Source of the DNA: Chionoecetes opilio
Taxonomy: Eukaryota > Arthropoda > Malacostraca > Decapoda > Majidae
Reading direction: 5' to 3'
Length of the DNA: 64,000 bases
Assembly: GCA_016584305.1 (NCBI GenBank)
Contig: JACEEZ010000135.1
Span: 73,501 to 137,500 of the forward strand
Shown here: positions 33,581 through 48,049 of the stretch, in pieces
Layout of the letters: every line of letters starts with the position of its first letter
Position numbering within the stretch: the stretch's first letter is position 1
Made by a program: the position numbers and the translations under genes
Notes under the pieces: model-generated
Seen by the model: the letters and a program-made list of their open reading frames with translations, nothing else
What the model was told of the DNA's origin: nothing
Databases searched by the model: none

Positions 33581-33793
33581 TTAACCCCTTCACGCCCAGA
33601 TCTTTCCTTTGCTATAAATAAATTGTATGTTGTCGAGCCATAAAATCATGAAAAGTAACTGAATATACCAAATTAGGTAGTGGCAAGGATACTAAACAGG
33701 TCATATCTATAAAATATTGCTTATAATCACTAAAAATCGTCTAATGGTAGCCAAATAACAATGAAAATTACGTTCTGGGTCTGAAGGGGTTAC
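33581..33793 (+). mobile_element. TTAA-type MITE
   Basis: TTAACCCCTTCACGCCCAGA start; the right end AAGGGGTTAC has one mismatch to TTAA. Confidence 0.82.
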
Positions 33794-34637
33794 AGCTGAA
33801 TATCTTACCTAACCATCACAGTCACAACCATTCCAGCATTTCCTCATCATCAACTTTGTCACATTTTAGTTAAGTACACATGCTTGACTAATTACCTTTT
33901 ACATTCTACACATGAGAAGCAGTAGTACGTGTGCTATACATGTAACATACATTGCTGCTGTCCTGCCATAAGGTCGTAACAGTGGACACAGGGAACACGA
34001 AGGCTCATTTAGGAGTTAGGTTTTCCAAAATACATAGAAAGACAGTTATAGCAAAAATAGGCTTTACAGATATAAGGAAATTCTACAAGGGTCCATCCTG
34101 ACATTTTATGCTTCTTTACAATCACCAGTGTCACTATTTCTGGTCTAGATAAGTCAATGCCGTTGTATACAATCAGCACACTACTATAAAAAATATACTT
34201 TTATACAGGGAACTGCATTGCATTACAGCTTATACGACTTATACGTAGATAGCAAAGTGATACGGTTAGCTTTGCTTTGAATCAAACTTGCTTTAGTTAA
34301 AATTTAAAGTTGATGAATTCCTCTTGGAGAAAAAATCTGATAGTTGGTTTGTGGTACAGTAATCAGTGTTATTGTGCCCGAGATATCCTGGTATAAATCT
34401 TGCTTTATTTTGTTACAGCGAGTCAGGCCATTATCACATATTACACAAATATAAATTCCTTACGAAAAAAAGCTCAACTTACTGCAAATAAAGCTGTGTT
34501 AGCTGTAGCAGATCATTAGATAAATCAAAACCCATATGAATATACGTAAGAGTGTATCCAATTTGTTGGACATTAGCAGCGAATATAGATGCGTTTCTAA
34601 AAAAATATATAACTACTTGTACTGGCTGCACGCTATG

Positions 34638-34790
34638 TCAGGGCCCCTTCACTCCCCCCTTCCGAACGCACGGGATTGGCCGAGATGATGGGTGTTGGGT
34701 TAGAATGCCTTACTTCAAATTCCGCCCTAAAGATACAACCAAACACCTCGGCCAATCCCGTACGTTCGGAAGGGGGAGTGAGGGGGCCCC
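34638..34790. mobile_element. foldback element with G/C-rich inverted ends
   Basis: Ends GGGCCCCTTCACTCCCCCCT and, reversed, the matching GGGGGAGTGAGGGGGCCC. Arms continue through CGGGATTGGCCGAG. Confidence 0.75.
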
Positions 34791-37433
34791 ATTTTTGCAA
34801 AGTTAACGTGCGGCGAGTATAGGCATTGCTTGTAGTCTGCTATGCCTATATAGTAGAGTAAACCTAAAATAATGCCTATATAAATAATCCTTGTCAGCAA
34901 CTTTTATATGATGCCATGTCGTCAATTTGAACATTTGCATAGCCCTTGTGGCGAGCCTTGATAACGTTACTCATAGACCAGGGTCGTCATTTCTATTGCC
35001 GCCCACCCTGCCTCTTAACACTACTGTCATCAAGGGTACAGTACAGTAGGAGAAAGGAATAGGTTGGCACTAGCACCATGTGGCACACTTATCAAAGAAG
35101 TGTGGGACAGCAGCAAAACAAAGAAAACACTGCTTGATACAAACGCTGTAAACCACAGGTCAAATGGCACACTGCAAATGTGTGTATTATTTGCCACCAC
35201 AGAGAGGATACTTTTCCCTCACCTAGTGTACAGGCACAGGATCGCTCACAACCCTAAGATGCCCTGCGAATTACGTGCCAAAATGTTTTGAGCCTGCCGT
35301 ATGTTCTTGGATATCTTGACTTCACAGGGAAGAGGAGTGCACATATTTCTTTTATCGCCTTTTGCTATATATTATTCATTTATGGATTGCAAACGTGTCC
35401 ATTTACTACTTTCCAAAGAGCATATTCCTCCCCATCACTTATCATTTAATTTTAATATATTTCCTTCTCCCAATTTATACACGAGGCCTTCTCCCAAACA
35501 TGTGGGGGGGCACTAACACAGCAGTTTGCTCACAAAAAATACTAAATAAATTTGTGATTTGCACATCCGTAGCAAAATGATTCTATAAAAATGTAAATTT
35601 TTACAAAGTTATATTCAAGAAGAAAAAAATATTTTGTTTACAAAATAACTACATATACAAATCCTCTGTTTAAATAAGTCTTCACATCTAGTTCCCTGCC
35701 GGCAGAGCACTGAGCAGAATAACGTTCTGAGTCACAGTGAGAGTTGTCATGGTACAGCGTACAGCCAGGAGACAGATCAAATGTATCACCAGAATGCACT
35801 CCACGGCTGTTGTCTTGTAGATCCTGGCGTTCATTGTGCCCCTTGTCAACTGAACAGAATGCATCCTCGTGACACTACACTTCCCATAATCCAAGAAATG
35901 TTGTTTTATTGTGCAGAGAAATGTACACCAGTTTTCCACTCTACAATTCATTCCAATCTCTGTGGCTCACACACGGAATGCCTCCACCATATTTGTCCAC
36001 TGTAGCAGAGCTTGTGTAACGAGTACTGCTACAGTGGATACATCATTTCAAGCAGCCACTGTTGGCTGTACCATGTTTCAAAGTTGCATTTGACAGTGTG
36101 CTCACATTTTCTACCAAATGTACATGAAAATAATGTGGTATTCTACACATCACTATTGTTGGTTCCACACTTTCAGTTCAGCCTGAAGGTTTAACAATTT
36201 TGTACATTTAACAAAAACTGTTTTAAAGCATGACAATTTTGTTCATACAATGATGTAGTCTTCATTCATAATTCATAATCATGTATTATTTAACAAACCG
36301 CTATGACAACCTCAAGTTGTGCAGCCTTTGCCACTCAGTACCAGTGTGACGGGAAGTGAGTGAATGTTAGCGTACAGAATGATGCTAGCGGTGGTGTATT
36401 GAGGTGTACGAGTCAAGAAGTCCAGCCATGCATGGTGGTGGTGGTGGTGGTGGTGGTGGTGGCGGCACCGGCCGTGGCGGGTCTTGTGCCTTGACTTACA
36501 GGGAACAGAGCAACAGTACTGGTGTTGGTTGCCTTGTACGGCTATGTGGTAACTGAGGCAGACCGGTGGAGTCACCCGCTACAGGGAAACAGTCGGGGGT
36601 TATGAGTAATTTTTTAATGATTTGACATTAATTGTAACTTTTGAAAAAATCTTATATTCAGTAAGGAAGAAATGGTATTGCAACAGAGTTAGATTTCTTG
36701 GAGCTAGAATCAACTGATCATATCTTACAATTCTTAATATTTAGATTCATATTGTTCTGACTTAAAATATTTATAAAATACCTTGAAAGACTTGAAAAGT
36801 AAAGCTCAGTTTTAATTATTATTATAGCATATGAGCAAACAGTCATACTTCACATTCATCAGGAAAATAATGGCATTGCTAAAAATCATCAAAGTAACAG
36901 TTAACAAAGTGAAATAAGTTATCATATACAAGTAAGACACCTCATTTCTTAAGAATCTGTCCATACATTCTTAAAGTAAAGTAGTGTATTTAGGATTTCA
37001 TTCTTGCCACTGAAGTGACAGCGTCAGATAATCAGATAAAAGCATTACTCTGTGCTCATGTCACTACACAAAACACTTTGGCTCCAATAAAATGTAAAAA
37101 ATGGCTAAAAAGAGGCACTAGGTGTAAAAAAAAAAAAACTATTAACAAGTTACAACAGCTTCTATTTTCCACAAAACAAAGTTATATTACCAGACAAACT
37201 TGGTACCTGATTCATAAATTTCCAAGTAATAGTTTTGTAAGAAAATACACCATCATATAACAATGAGTATTGTCAGTTGTATGTAATAGCAGCAAATTAA
37301 ACCTTCACATCCTTAACTCAAGTAACGTCCCTGTAGTCCAGCATTCTTATCTCCCACCAGTACCAAACAGTTCAACTGTCATCATACAAAATGTTCTATG
37401 GCAGTATTCAGAGCTACTGTGATCTTGTAGACA

Positions 37434-40400
37434 TTATTTTTCCGTGAGCGACAACTCGAGGATGCGCTTCAAAGTCTCTTCTTCCTGTTTCCGCCTTGCC
37501 TCCTCCTCTTCCTGGTGCCGCTGTGACAGAGACAAGGCCATGGCCATCTCAGAGTCCAGGATGCTGCCGCCCGGGGTCACGGCCACGCCCCCCGGCACGG
37601 CCACGTCGCCCTCGGGCTCCAGGCGCAGCTGGCTCAGAGGGGCCGGCTGGGAGGACGGCTGTACTCCACCGCCCTTGCTGTTTAGTGCCAAGGACTCCTC
37701 GATGGCTCTGCAAAGAGAAAAATAATGTACTGTAGCGGATGGCACCACAAACCTTGTCCATCAAGGCAGGTTGCATTACCTGCTGGGGTCGTCATCCTAG
37801 AAATACTGATACAGGATAATAACAAGAGCAGTTCAAGACTGCACACATCTGCCAAACCTGAACTATTCAGTATGTTATATATAAACATTAAAAATCATCA
37901 CACATGTGTTTTGCCCAGTTTATCGTTCTCTAATACAAGCGCGGCCTTCGAACCCTTGGCCAACGGGCCTTAGAAGGACAGTTGTGTTGGGTTCCCCTTG
38001 AGGGCGGCGGATGCCAAGGCCCCCGGGATATCCTACAAATAATTCCAACACAGAGTAAGCACTTTTATCTAGAACCCAGCTTGGTCTTCGAACAGCCAAG
38101 TTCTTTATTGTGTAGGAAAGTCACTAGAATAGATCACTAGATCACTGTGTGGAGAGAGCAGGATTCAGGCATCAAGTTAGCTTTTGTTGTAAGTCACCTT
38201 GATCAACACTTTTCTCACCTTTGCAGCTGTGTGTCCTCCACGGTCTGCAGTCCCAGGTGGGCGGGCGTGTTGGGGCGAGATCCCGGCTTGGAGTTTGATC
38301 TGTGTGAACCAAGACAGTTATGACACCACGGCATTATTACCAAGGCATCGGTGAAAATGAAAGTGAAAATACATAAATGATGAAAAGCAGAAAATGTAAT
38401 CCACAGAACACTTAAAGTTAATTATTTTTCTATTAGGAAAATATTATACAGAGGCTTGTTCCATCTTTGCCTTGCTTTATGAAGAAAATCAATGGAAATA
38501 ACAGGACATTGGCTGCCTGTGAGGACGGTCAATAAGTCACGCACAATGAGAGACTACTGACTCGGAAGCAAAGAGAAGGTTGCTACACAAAAGGACATAC
38601 AAAACAACTAGGAAAAGGGAGATGCCTGATCCAACATAAAGAAGTACAGCTTCCCTCCTAAAAATGTAGAAGTTTGGAATGGACTAAACGAGGTGATATC
38701 GGCAAAGAATGTGCACCAGTTGAAAGAAAGACTGGATAAATGTAGATATGGAGACGGGACCAAACGAGTGTAGCTCAGGCCCTGTAAAACACAACTAGGT
38801 AAACACACGAGTGCTATGATGCATACTTGTCTGATCACGTCATGCTATCCCAGAAGTGCTATGGAGTGTTTCCTGGCTACATGCATGATGCTAAATGATA
38901 ATGGTGTTGAAGAGGATCTGGCAGCATTGGGCATTGAAGTGGTTGAAGCAATGGATAAGAGATAGATGGAAGTGTATCATCAACCGTCTAACCTCATAAA
39001 ACATTATGGGAAAATCCAATGTTTTAGCTACAAGGATTGCCTCACATCATTGCCCTGTAAAACACCCCACCACTGACCCTTGTTTAGGTGGTGTTGGGCG
39101 GTGGTCGGCCTGCAGTGCCTCCCAGATGTCCACCTGCTCCTGCTCCGTGCCGGCCTCCACCAGGGACTGCTGGATGGCGTACTGCAGCAGCGCGTCGTCC
39201 TCGTCCAGGCTCATCTGCACGTGCTGCTGATCCGAGTGACCTGCACACACACGAACAAACAAACATGCGCTACTCAGTCATGGGGCATTTATAGATATAA
39301 ATGACCGGAAAAGGCGATTGAATATAGATAAGAAAAAATTATATTGACGGAAACTAGTCTATTTTTTTAACGAGGCGAAATTTCCATTCTATCTTAAGGT
39401 CTCATGCTTAAAATGATGCCTATGTTTACCTGATAATATATGGTTAACTATGATAAAATACAGTTATAATTTTGAAGAAGCGTTGTATTCCCTTCTCATG
39501 GCATCAAATATCAGTTAAGCAGCAAGGGGTCAGGATTTTTCACCTCGTTAAAAAAAACTGAGTATAGTTCGGAGTCAATAGGGAGTTTTAAAATGAGGCT
39601 AGACCATTTCATGGATGGGGATGAAAGGTGGATGTAGGTAGTATTAAGTGACAGGAACTATCACGTGTAGGTCTCAATGTCTCTTGTAGCTTCCTTATGT
39701 TCTTATGCTACACTTTTGTTCCCAACAGTGTCATCCTGAGTGATGTTTATTTCTGCATCTCGACCATTCAAGGATTTTTAAAGTACCTACATAACATAAT
39801 ATAGTAAAACTATGATAAATTTTTTACAATAATTAAAATTTTAAACTATTTAGTGATGGTTAGGCTAGATTTTCTAAGTGGTAAAATTTTGGTGAATAAG
39901 GAAATGATAAAAGTGCTGACAATTTTTAGCCAGGCATTCTTTTCTAAAGCTTTAAGACAATATTATTCACTGAAAGATTCTTGACAATAACTTAAATAAA
40001 GGAATATGGTGTTTAAAGTTTGTTTTAATACTTTAAAAAAAAAAAAAAGTTCAATAATGAATATGTTCCATTATTTGCAGAAGACTTACCTATAACAGTA
40101 TAACTTGCCGGGGGGTCAAATGCGTCCTCCTCAATGACGCAACACAGCCCGTCCTCCTCAGTGACGGTGGACACTTTGTTGATGGGAACGTCAACGCCAA
40201 AAATGTTGCCAAAAGTTATTCTTGCTGTTAAGACATGGAAGAGTGGGATTTCTGAAAATAAAACAGACACTTAAAGGAAGTGCTTGACTCTTTAAAGTAC
40301 TTTGGGGTCTTTAAAAGGAGTCTTGGAGTCTTTAAAAGGAGTCTTGGAGTCTTTAAAAGGAGTCTGGATAAATTCATGGATGGGGAAGAGAGGTGGATAT

Positions 40401-43400
40401 AGGTAGATTAAGTAACAGGAACTACCTTGTGTAGGTCTCACGGCCTCTTGTAGCTTCCTTATTTTTATGTTTATGACTTATCTCTTGCGTCCCACAAAAA
40501 CATATCCTCCCTATCGACGCAAACTGGACTCACGATTGGCAGGTTTACCCTCCCAGAAAGAGTTATGAGCTCCTAGTAAATGATCTTTGGGTAATGCTGG
40601 GACCACACTCACACATCCCCATCCCCTTGCTCAAGGGTGTGTGTGTGTACCCCTGTACCCAAACATAAGACTTCTGTCAGTCCAAAAGGTAAAAGTGAAG
40701 TAATGGATTCAAGCTGGAAAAGCGTAGATTTAAAAAAGAAATAGGGAAAAACTGGTTCACAAATAGGGTGGTAAATGATTGGAATGGACTCCGTAGACAG
40801 GTAGTTAGTGCAGAGTCATTAGAGAGCTTTAAAGAGAGGCTGGATAAATTCATGGATGGGGATGAAAGGTGGATGTAGGTAGTGTTAAGTAACAGGAACT
40901 ACCTCGTGTAGGTCTCACAGCCTCTTGTAGCTTCCTTATTTTCTTATGTTCTTAAGTGTACCCAAAAATGATACCTACCAATCTTCACTGGGAATCCACT
41001 TGGCAGTTGCATCTGAATGAAGTGTTTTAGTTTGGCGAAGTGTGAAGAGCTGATGGCCATGAGGTCCACGATGGGCATCACCTGGTCCTGCAGCTTGAGG
41101 GGGTACTCCTCCGCCAGCCACAGGTGGGCCTACAGACAAACAAAGCATTACCATTCAGTACTGGGAGTAGGATTGCAGTATTTGAATAACTATTTAAAGA
41201 TTTTAAAACAAATAGGGAAAAACTGGTTCACAAATAGGGTGGTAAATGATTGGAATGGACTCAGTAGACAGGTAGTTAATGCGGAGTCATTAGAGAGCTT
41301 TAAAGTAATCGTCCAGACCATTTCATCATTCCTGATTTAATGCAATCAAATCATAGCCATTAACGAGTATATCAACAATACGTCGTCACTTTTTGTATCC
41401 AGTCAGCCGTTTTTAAATAATCCGCAATCAAAATCTGCAAATTCCCCGAGTTTTCAAAACACACTCAAGGTTTGCAGACGCTCATGCTCAGGCTCGGTGA
41501 CGCAGCATCAGGGAGGCTCATCTTCCCGCGCTTGATCAGAGAGGTACGTAAACACAGAGATAAATATAGTAGTACTACTTGAAGATATTTGGGTGTTTCT
41601 GATAGATTTGTTTTGCTATATGCCACATGCATGCATCCTTTATGGGTGCAGCAAGACAGCTGTGCCTTTCGAGAAAAGTTTGCACACGGAAAGGAGTGGC
41701 GTGTGTAGGAGTGGAGTGGCGGAGTAGCGTGTGGTGATTCACGCCTATAGTGTGTTGGGGCGAACAGTTGTGTTGAGAAACGGTGTGTAGTGAGGGTAGC
41801 GATGGACCACCACGACTGTGAGGCTTTGCCTCTTAACAAGACCAAGTAAACCAAGTAAACCAGTTGTGGAGTGGGCGTGGGCGTGCCCTGTGGTGGTGTG
41901 GCTGTCACACTTTCTGCCTTCCCGCCCGCATATTTTCCAACTCTTTGCTGTAGTTAATGCTAGTATGTGGTTTCCGAGGAATTACGTTTGACTGTAGCTC
42001 CAAAACTAACCATAGGATTTTCTCGAAAGTACCTTCATTGTGATTCCCACACACACATGGTTTAACCTTATTTACCAATCCATGTTTTGGAGAAGTGCCA
42101 GGTCCTCCTGCTGAACCTCAGGCTCTGCTAACACCTGTTCATCCACCTCGTACTCGGGCTCAAACATATAGGATCCCATGACAATCTGAGGTTCGTTTTC
42201 CTCATAGTATACGCGACCAGCGTCATTTCTTTCGGTGTCAGATTGAGCATCGTACTCTAGATCTGTCACAGCGACAGATTCACTGTCTGACACCGAAGTA
42301 CAATCGCTCATCATAACATTTGCCGACAGGTGTCAGACAGAGTGTCTGCGGGCGTCCCTGTTCTGACGTCATCAATAACAGTCGTAGCCCTGTTGGAGGG
42401 AAGATTTTTTTTTTCGCGCGCTTTTTACAAAAGTCGTGTTTTTACAGAAATATGGCCTGGAAATCAATTATTTTTGGTGGATTAGGTGTTTTGAATGTAC
42501 ATTCAATATAATTCGGCAAAAAAAAATTGGGTCTGGACGACTACTTTAAAGGGAGGATAGATAAATTCATGGATGGGGATGAAAGATGGATGTAGGTAGT
42601 GTTAAGTAACAGGAACTACCTCGTGTAGGTCTCACAGCCTCTTGTAGCTTCCTTATTTTCTTAACTCCGAATAACAGACGGGTAACTCATTCACTCCTCA
42701 TGCTCACAAGTCATTACTCTCACAAAGCTTAAACAGTGTTGTTATCTTTTAATAAAAACTTTTTGCAAAACTGTATCTCAACTAAACATTTCTAGCCAAT
42801 GAGTTAAGATTGAGGTGGAGAAGAGCATGGATGGCTTTGCCTGTTCCATCCCTGCAGTCATGATGACTCAGGATAATAATCTTCTTTGCTAACTTCCTTC
42901 AGTGAATTATTTCTGGTCCCTTTGCAAAACATGAAATTGTTATTCTTTTATCTCTTTGTGTTTAGTCATTCAAATGAGAAGCATTGACCTTTTTCAATCC
43001 TTTGCCTCTTAACTAACCTTTCACTTGGCTTCAACAGAGTATAATAAAAATCAATTAATTCACCTTAAAATTTTGTAGTTTCTTAGTCACTTCCTTGGGC
43101 CGGCCAATGTCGCGGCCCTGCAGGTCCATCTCGGGGTCGAAGTATTCCTCGGGAGTAATGTTGGTGGGGTTGTTGAGGTTGATGGATTCACTCTGAAACA
43201 TCATGATTTAAATGAAATACCTGACCAAATGGTGTCAGCTTTCCAAAGATGATTGCTGCTAGTCAAGAGGTTTTTCTTACTCCATTGATAAAGCCTTTGT
43301 GTCCTAACAGAAACAGGCTGGTAATGGTTTGAACTACTGGCACCAAGCATTCATAACTGCACTCAGCTGTATCACTAAGGCTCGTATTCGTAGTCACATA

Positions 43401-45845
43401 CCATCATTGCTCGTGGTAATTGCTATGATTTTGTTCCATTTCTACTCAGTCAAAATTATTCACTTGATCTTGTAGCTGCCATGGAAAGTACTAGAGCAAT
43501 CATACAGTACTCCTATTGCAATCACAACAGAGCTGGCATGACATATTGATTTAATTAGGACAAGACAAAAAGTGAACAATGACCACGTACAATGATGGTA
43601 TGTGACTACGAATACGGGCATAAGAGCGAGGGATGAGCCTGACTATTTAGTATATATCTCCAAAAGAGCCTGGTTTGCCCTTCAGCTCAATGATAAACAC
43701 ACAACACACTGATTGCTTCCTTCAGGTGTCTCGCTAATTTCACTTTTTTATCATTCAGTAAGGTATTGGTTCACTTTTGGTTGTCCTTACTCAGCACCAG
43801 GAGCGAGGGATGAGCACGAATACGGGCATTACTACTATGAACCTCAATAAACACTTTGGTAACAGAATAATTGACAAGTTCATGACCTGCACCTTTAAGC
43901 TCTGACAAAGAGTGAATAACCATGTTCAGTTACCTCCTCTGAAGACGACGGAGAGGTTTGCTTCTCTTCCACCTCGGCAATGTTTAGGAAAGACTGAATG
44001 GGACTCCTGGGTGAAGTCTTTTCCTTGTCGGCGTCGGTGAGGTGTTCGGTGCGGGTCTTGGTCACAAGTTCTACGTTGGTGGCAGAAAAGACCTATCAAA
44101 AATTTTGAATTGAGTGTTCAATTCTGGTGAGTTCATCCATCCATACCTATCTCATCCCTTTCTAACTATCTAATCCTTTCTAACTATCTAATCCCTTTCT
44201 AACTATCTAATCTCTTTCTAACTATCTAATCCCTTTCTAACTATCTAATCCCTTTCTAACTATCTAATCCCTTTCTAACTATCTAATCTCTATCTAATCC
44301 CTTTCTAACTATCTAATCTCTATCTAATCCCTTTCTAACTATCTAATCCCTTTCTAACTATCTAATCTCTATCTAATCCCTTTCTAACTATCTAATCCCT
44401 TTCTAACTATCTAATCTCTATCTAATCCCTTTCTAACTATATAATCCCTTTCTAACTATCTAATCTATCTAATCCCTTTCTAACTATCTAATCCCTTTCT
44501 AACTATCTAATCTCTATCTAATCCCTTTCTAACCATCTAATCTCTATCTAGTCCCTTTCTAACTATCTAATCTCTATCTAATCCTTCTAACTATCTAATC
44601 CCTTTCTAACTATCTAATCCCTTTCTAACTATCTAATCTCTATCTAATCCTTCTAACTATATAATCCCTTTCTAACTATCTAATCCCTTTCTAACTATCT
44701 AATCTCTATCTAATCCTTCTAACTATATAATCCCTTTCTAACTATCTAATCTCTATCTAATCCCTTTCTAACTATCTAATCTCTATCTAATCCTTCTAAC
44801 TATATAATCCCTTTCTAACTATCTAATCCCTTTCTAACTATCTAATCTCTATCTAATCCTTCTAACTATATAATCCCTTTCTAACTATCTAATCTCTATC
44901 TAATCCTTCTAACTATCTAATCCCTTTCTAACTATCTAATCCTTCTAACTATATAATCCCTTTCTAACTATCTAATCCCTTTCTAACTATCTAATCTCTA
45001 TCTAATCCCTTTCTAACTATCTAATCCCTTTCTAACTATCTAATCTCTATCTAATCCTTCTATCTAATCCCTTTCTAACTATCTAATCCTTCTAACTATC
45101 TAATCCCTTTCTAACTATCTAATCCCTTTCTAACTATCTAATCCCTTTCTAACTATCTAATCCTTCTAACTATATAATCCCTTTCTAACTATCTAATCCC
45201 TTTCTAACTATCTAATCCTTCTAACTATATAATCCCTTTCTAACTATATAATCCCTTTCTAACTATCTAATCCTTTCTAACTATCTAATCTCTATCTAAT
45301 CCCTTTCTAATGATTGGCAGTTGAAAAGACAGCTTTCCTTTATGCATTACCGTGTATGTATTCCCCATTATTAATTTTAAAACTGTTCAGAAAGACTCCT
45401 ATATGCTCGTATGTGAGCCTCATGAAGGTTCTTAATGCAGCGCTATTTTGGGCAGCTTTTCCATCCAAGCCCCAAACCTTCCACCAATGTCTTCTTTACG
45501 GCAAGTATCTACAGTTGTACAATAAAAATTCACACTTCTTTTCCTTTTTATCCAGTCCTCCTCATGCAGTCTATCCCCACGCCTAAACCACCTCAATCTG
45601 TGTGTGTGTGTGTGTGTGTGTGTGTATTCATCTAGTTCTAGTTGTATTTTAGTTCTAGTTGTATTTTACAGGGCCTGAGCTGCACTAGTATAGCCCCGTC
45701 TTCATATCAACATTTTTATCTTCATCCTTACGTGTGTGTGTGTGTGTGTGTGTGTATTCATCTAGTTCTAGTTGTATTTTACAGGGCCTGAGCTGCACTA
45801 GTATAGCCCCGTCTTCATATCAACATTTTTATCATTCATCCTTAC

Positions 45846-45876
<31 letters not shown>

Positions 45877-47886
45877 AGTGTGCGAGTGTGTGAGTGCGCG
45901 AGTGTGTGTGTGACTGTAGTTCGTATGCCCTTCAGCTTACCCATCGGCACTCCCATTAAACCTTCTAGTAATCGCGATGGCTCGTTAGTGAATGTGGGTT
46001 TTTTCTTCTATTTCAAATTACTTTTTTATGGGGTGGGTAATTTTTTGTCTTTGATGTCTTATGTCATCACTATTTAGTATTTAGTCATCTTAAAAAGTGA
46101 TGGTATTTTTTAAAGTTTCGTTTCTCAGTGTCACTAATACAACGGTTCCATTCTACTAAAGTTCAATTATAATCCTGATGCCCCCAGGCCAATCATTCAT
46201 GTGCTGTTTTTCCTTGTAGCCTAACTAAACATATTACCTGTAAATATTCATCATTGCCTCATTCTCAATTATTTATAAAAATGCCTTATATCTGTAAAAG
46301 AAAGGGAAAAAAAAGAGACTTACTTTACAGTCGTGCCCGTTGACATTTTCACTCCTATCGCTCCGCCAGCCCCATATGCCTGCTTTATCCCTGCAGAGAA
46401 AACAATAGAATAAAGTATTTCTTAAGAACAAATGTAGAGGCGTTTTCTGCGGGGGATTTTTGGTTGCAATCGGAAAATTTTCGGTTGCAAACGGTCACAA
46501 CAACAACAACAAATGATTGCGGGTCGGGCCAATCATCTTCCCTGGATGGTTGAACAGGGATCAAAATTTGAGCAACCAAAACTTTTTCGGTTGCAATCAG
46601 GATCCCCGCAGAAAATGCCTTAGTGCTATTAACCCCTTCACACCCAGATATTTCCTTTACTATAAAAAATTGTATATTGTCGAGTCATAAAATTAAGAAA
46701 AGTAACTGAATATACCAATTTAGTTAGTGGACAAGGATACTAAACAGGTCATATCTATTAAATATTGCTTATATTCACTAAAAATCGTCTAATGGTACCC
46801 AAATTACAATGGAAATTACGTTCTGGGCCTCAAGGGGTTAAAGAATAAAACAGCTATATCAGATATTTCTCATTCAAAATGTGCAGGTGTGAGCTGAAAA
46901 TCTAAGGCAGATCAAACTAAACACACATGTATTACTAGAAACATTGCTGTCATTTTCTTTAATAAATAAAAGCCTATATGTACAGTACCGCATTACTAAT
47001 TCAGAAACCTAAGTTGACAATAATGGCAATGAGGGAGTAAAAGATCCACGTCCCTCCAGCAGCAAGACATAAGTACTACTACTAGACTCTGGGATTCTTT
47101 AAAGAGGTAAAAAATTGTGACCCCTTGCTGCTAACTGACTGATATTTGATGCCGGGCGAAGGGAATACTACGCTTCTTCTTAATTTCAGTTGTATTTTAT
47201 CATAGTTAACCCTATAATCAGGTAAACAGGCATAATTTGAAGCATGAGACCTTAACCCTTTAACGCCCAGATCTTTCCATTAATATATAAAATAGTCTGC
47301 TGTTAGCTATAAAATTACAAAAAGTAACTTCATATACCCCATTAGCTAGTAGACAAGGATACTAAACAGGTCACAGCTATAAAATATTCCTTATATGAAT
47401 TAAAATTGTGTTATGGTAGTCAAGGTACAATGGAAATTACGTTTTGGGTTTCAAGCGGTTAAAATAGAATGGAATTTTCGCCTTATTAAAAAAACCCAGT
47501 CTATAGTGCCACACCTTTCAAAGCTGATTTTCTCCGTGTCGACGTAGGTGATGGCGACGGGCGTGGTGAGCCTCTGGGACAGCATGCCGGGGTGGGGCTT
47601 CATGTACGCCTGCGCCTGGTCCGGGGGCAGCGTCCGCATGTTCTCCACGTACACCTGCAGGGAGGCAAGACACATTTAGGCAACATATCAGTGTTAACCC
47701 TTTCACGCCCAGATCTTTCCTTGGCTATACAGTAAAACCTCTCATATTCGGACTAATTGGGCCAAGGAGTGGTCCGAGTAATGCAAGGATCCGAATAATG
47801 GGGTGATTATATATGGGGGGGATATGTATAATAAAAAAAAAAAATAAAAAAAAAAAAAATCTAGGTCTGCTAGGAAATTTCGACCC

Positions 47887-47948
<62 letters not shown>

Positions 47949-47994
47949 ATATAATAATAATCTAGGTGTACATATAGCTAGGAAAGTTCGACCC

Positions 47995-48049
<55 letters not shown>

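Larger units (their letters stand above)
32303..37433. other. interval between convergent PHF10 and ANKRD13 (3' UTRs and repeats)
   Basis: No conserved coding sequence. Holds diverged 180-bp direct repeats at 32300-32780 (AACAAA.ATGGCTACTAAATG), three MITEs, and likely 3' UTRs. An AATAAA near 34487 (plus) and one near 35905-35910 (minus) are possible poly(A) signals, neither compelling. A (GGT)n tract lies at 36434-36460. Confidence 0.6.
41205..42665 (+). mobile_element. LINE 3' end split by a TTAA-flanked element
   Basis: The parts 41205-41303 (encoding [20 protein letters not shown]) and 42546-42665 (common tail) are continuous in other copies. The insertion lies at the TTAA of GCTTTAAAAGGAGG. 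Confidence 0.82.
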
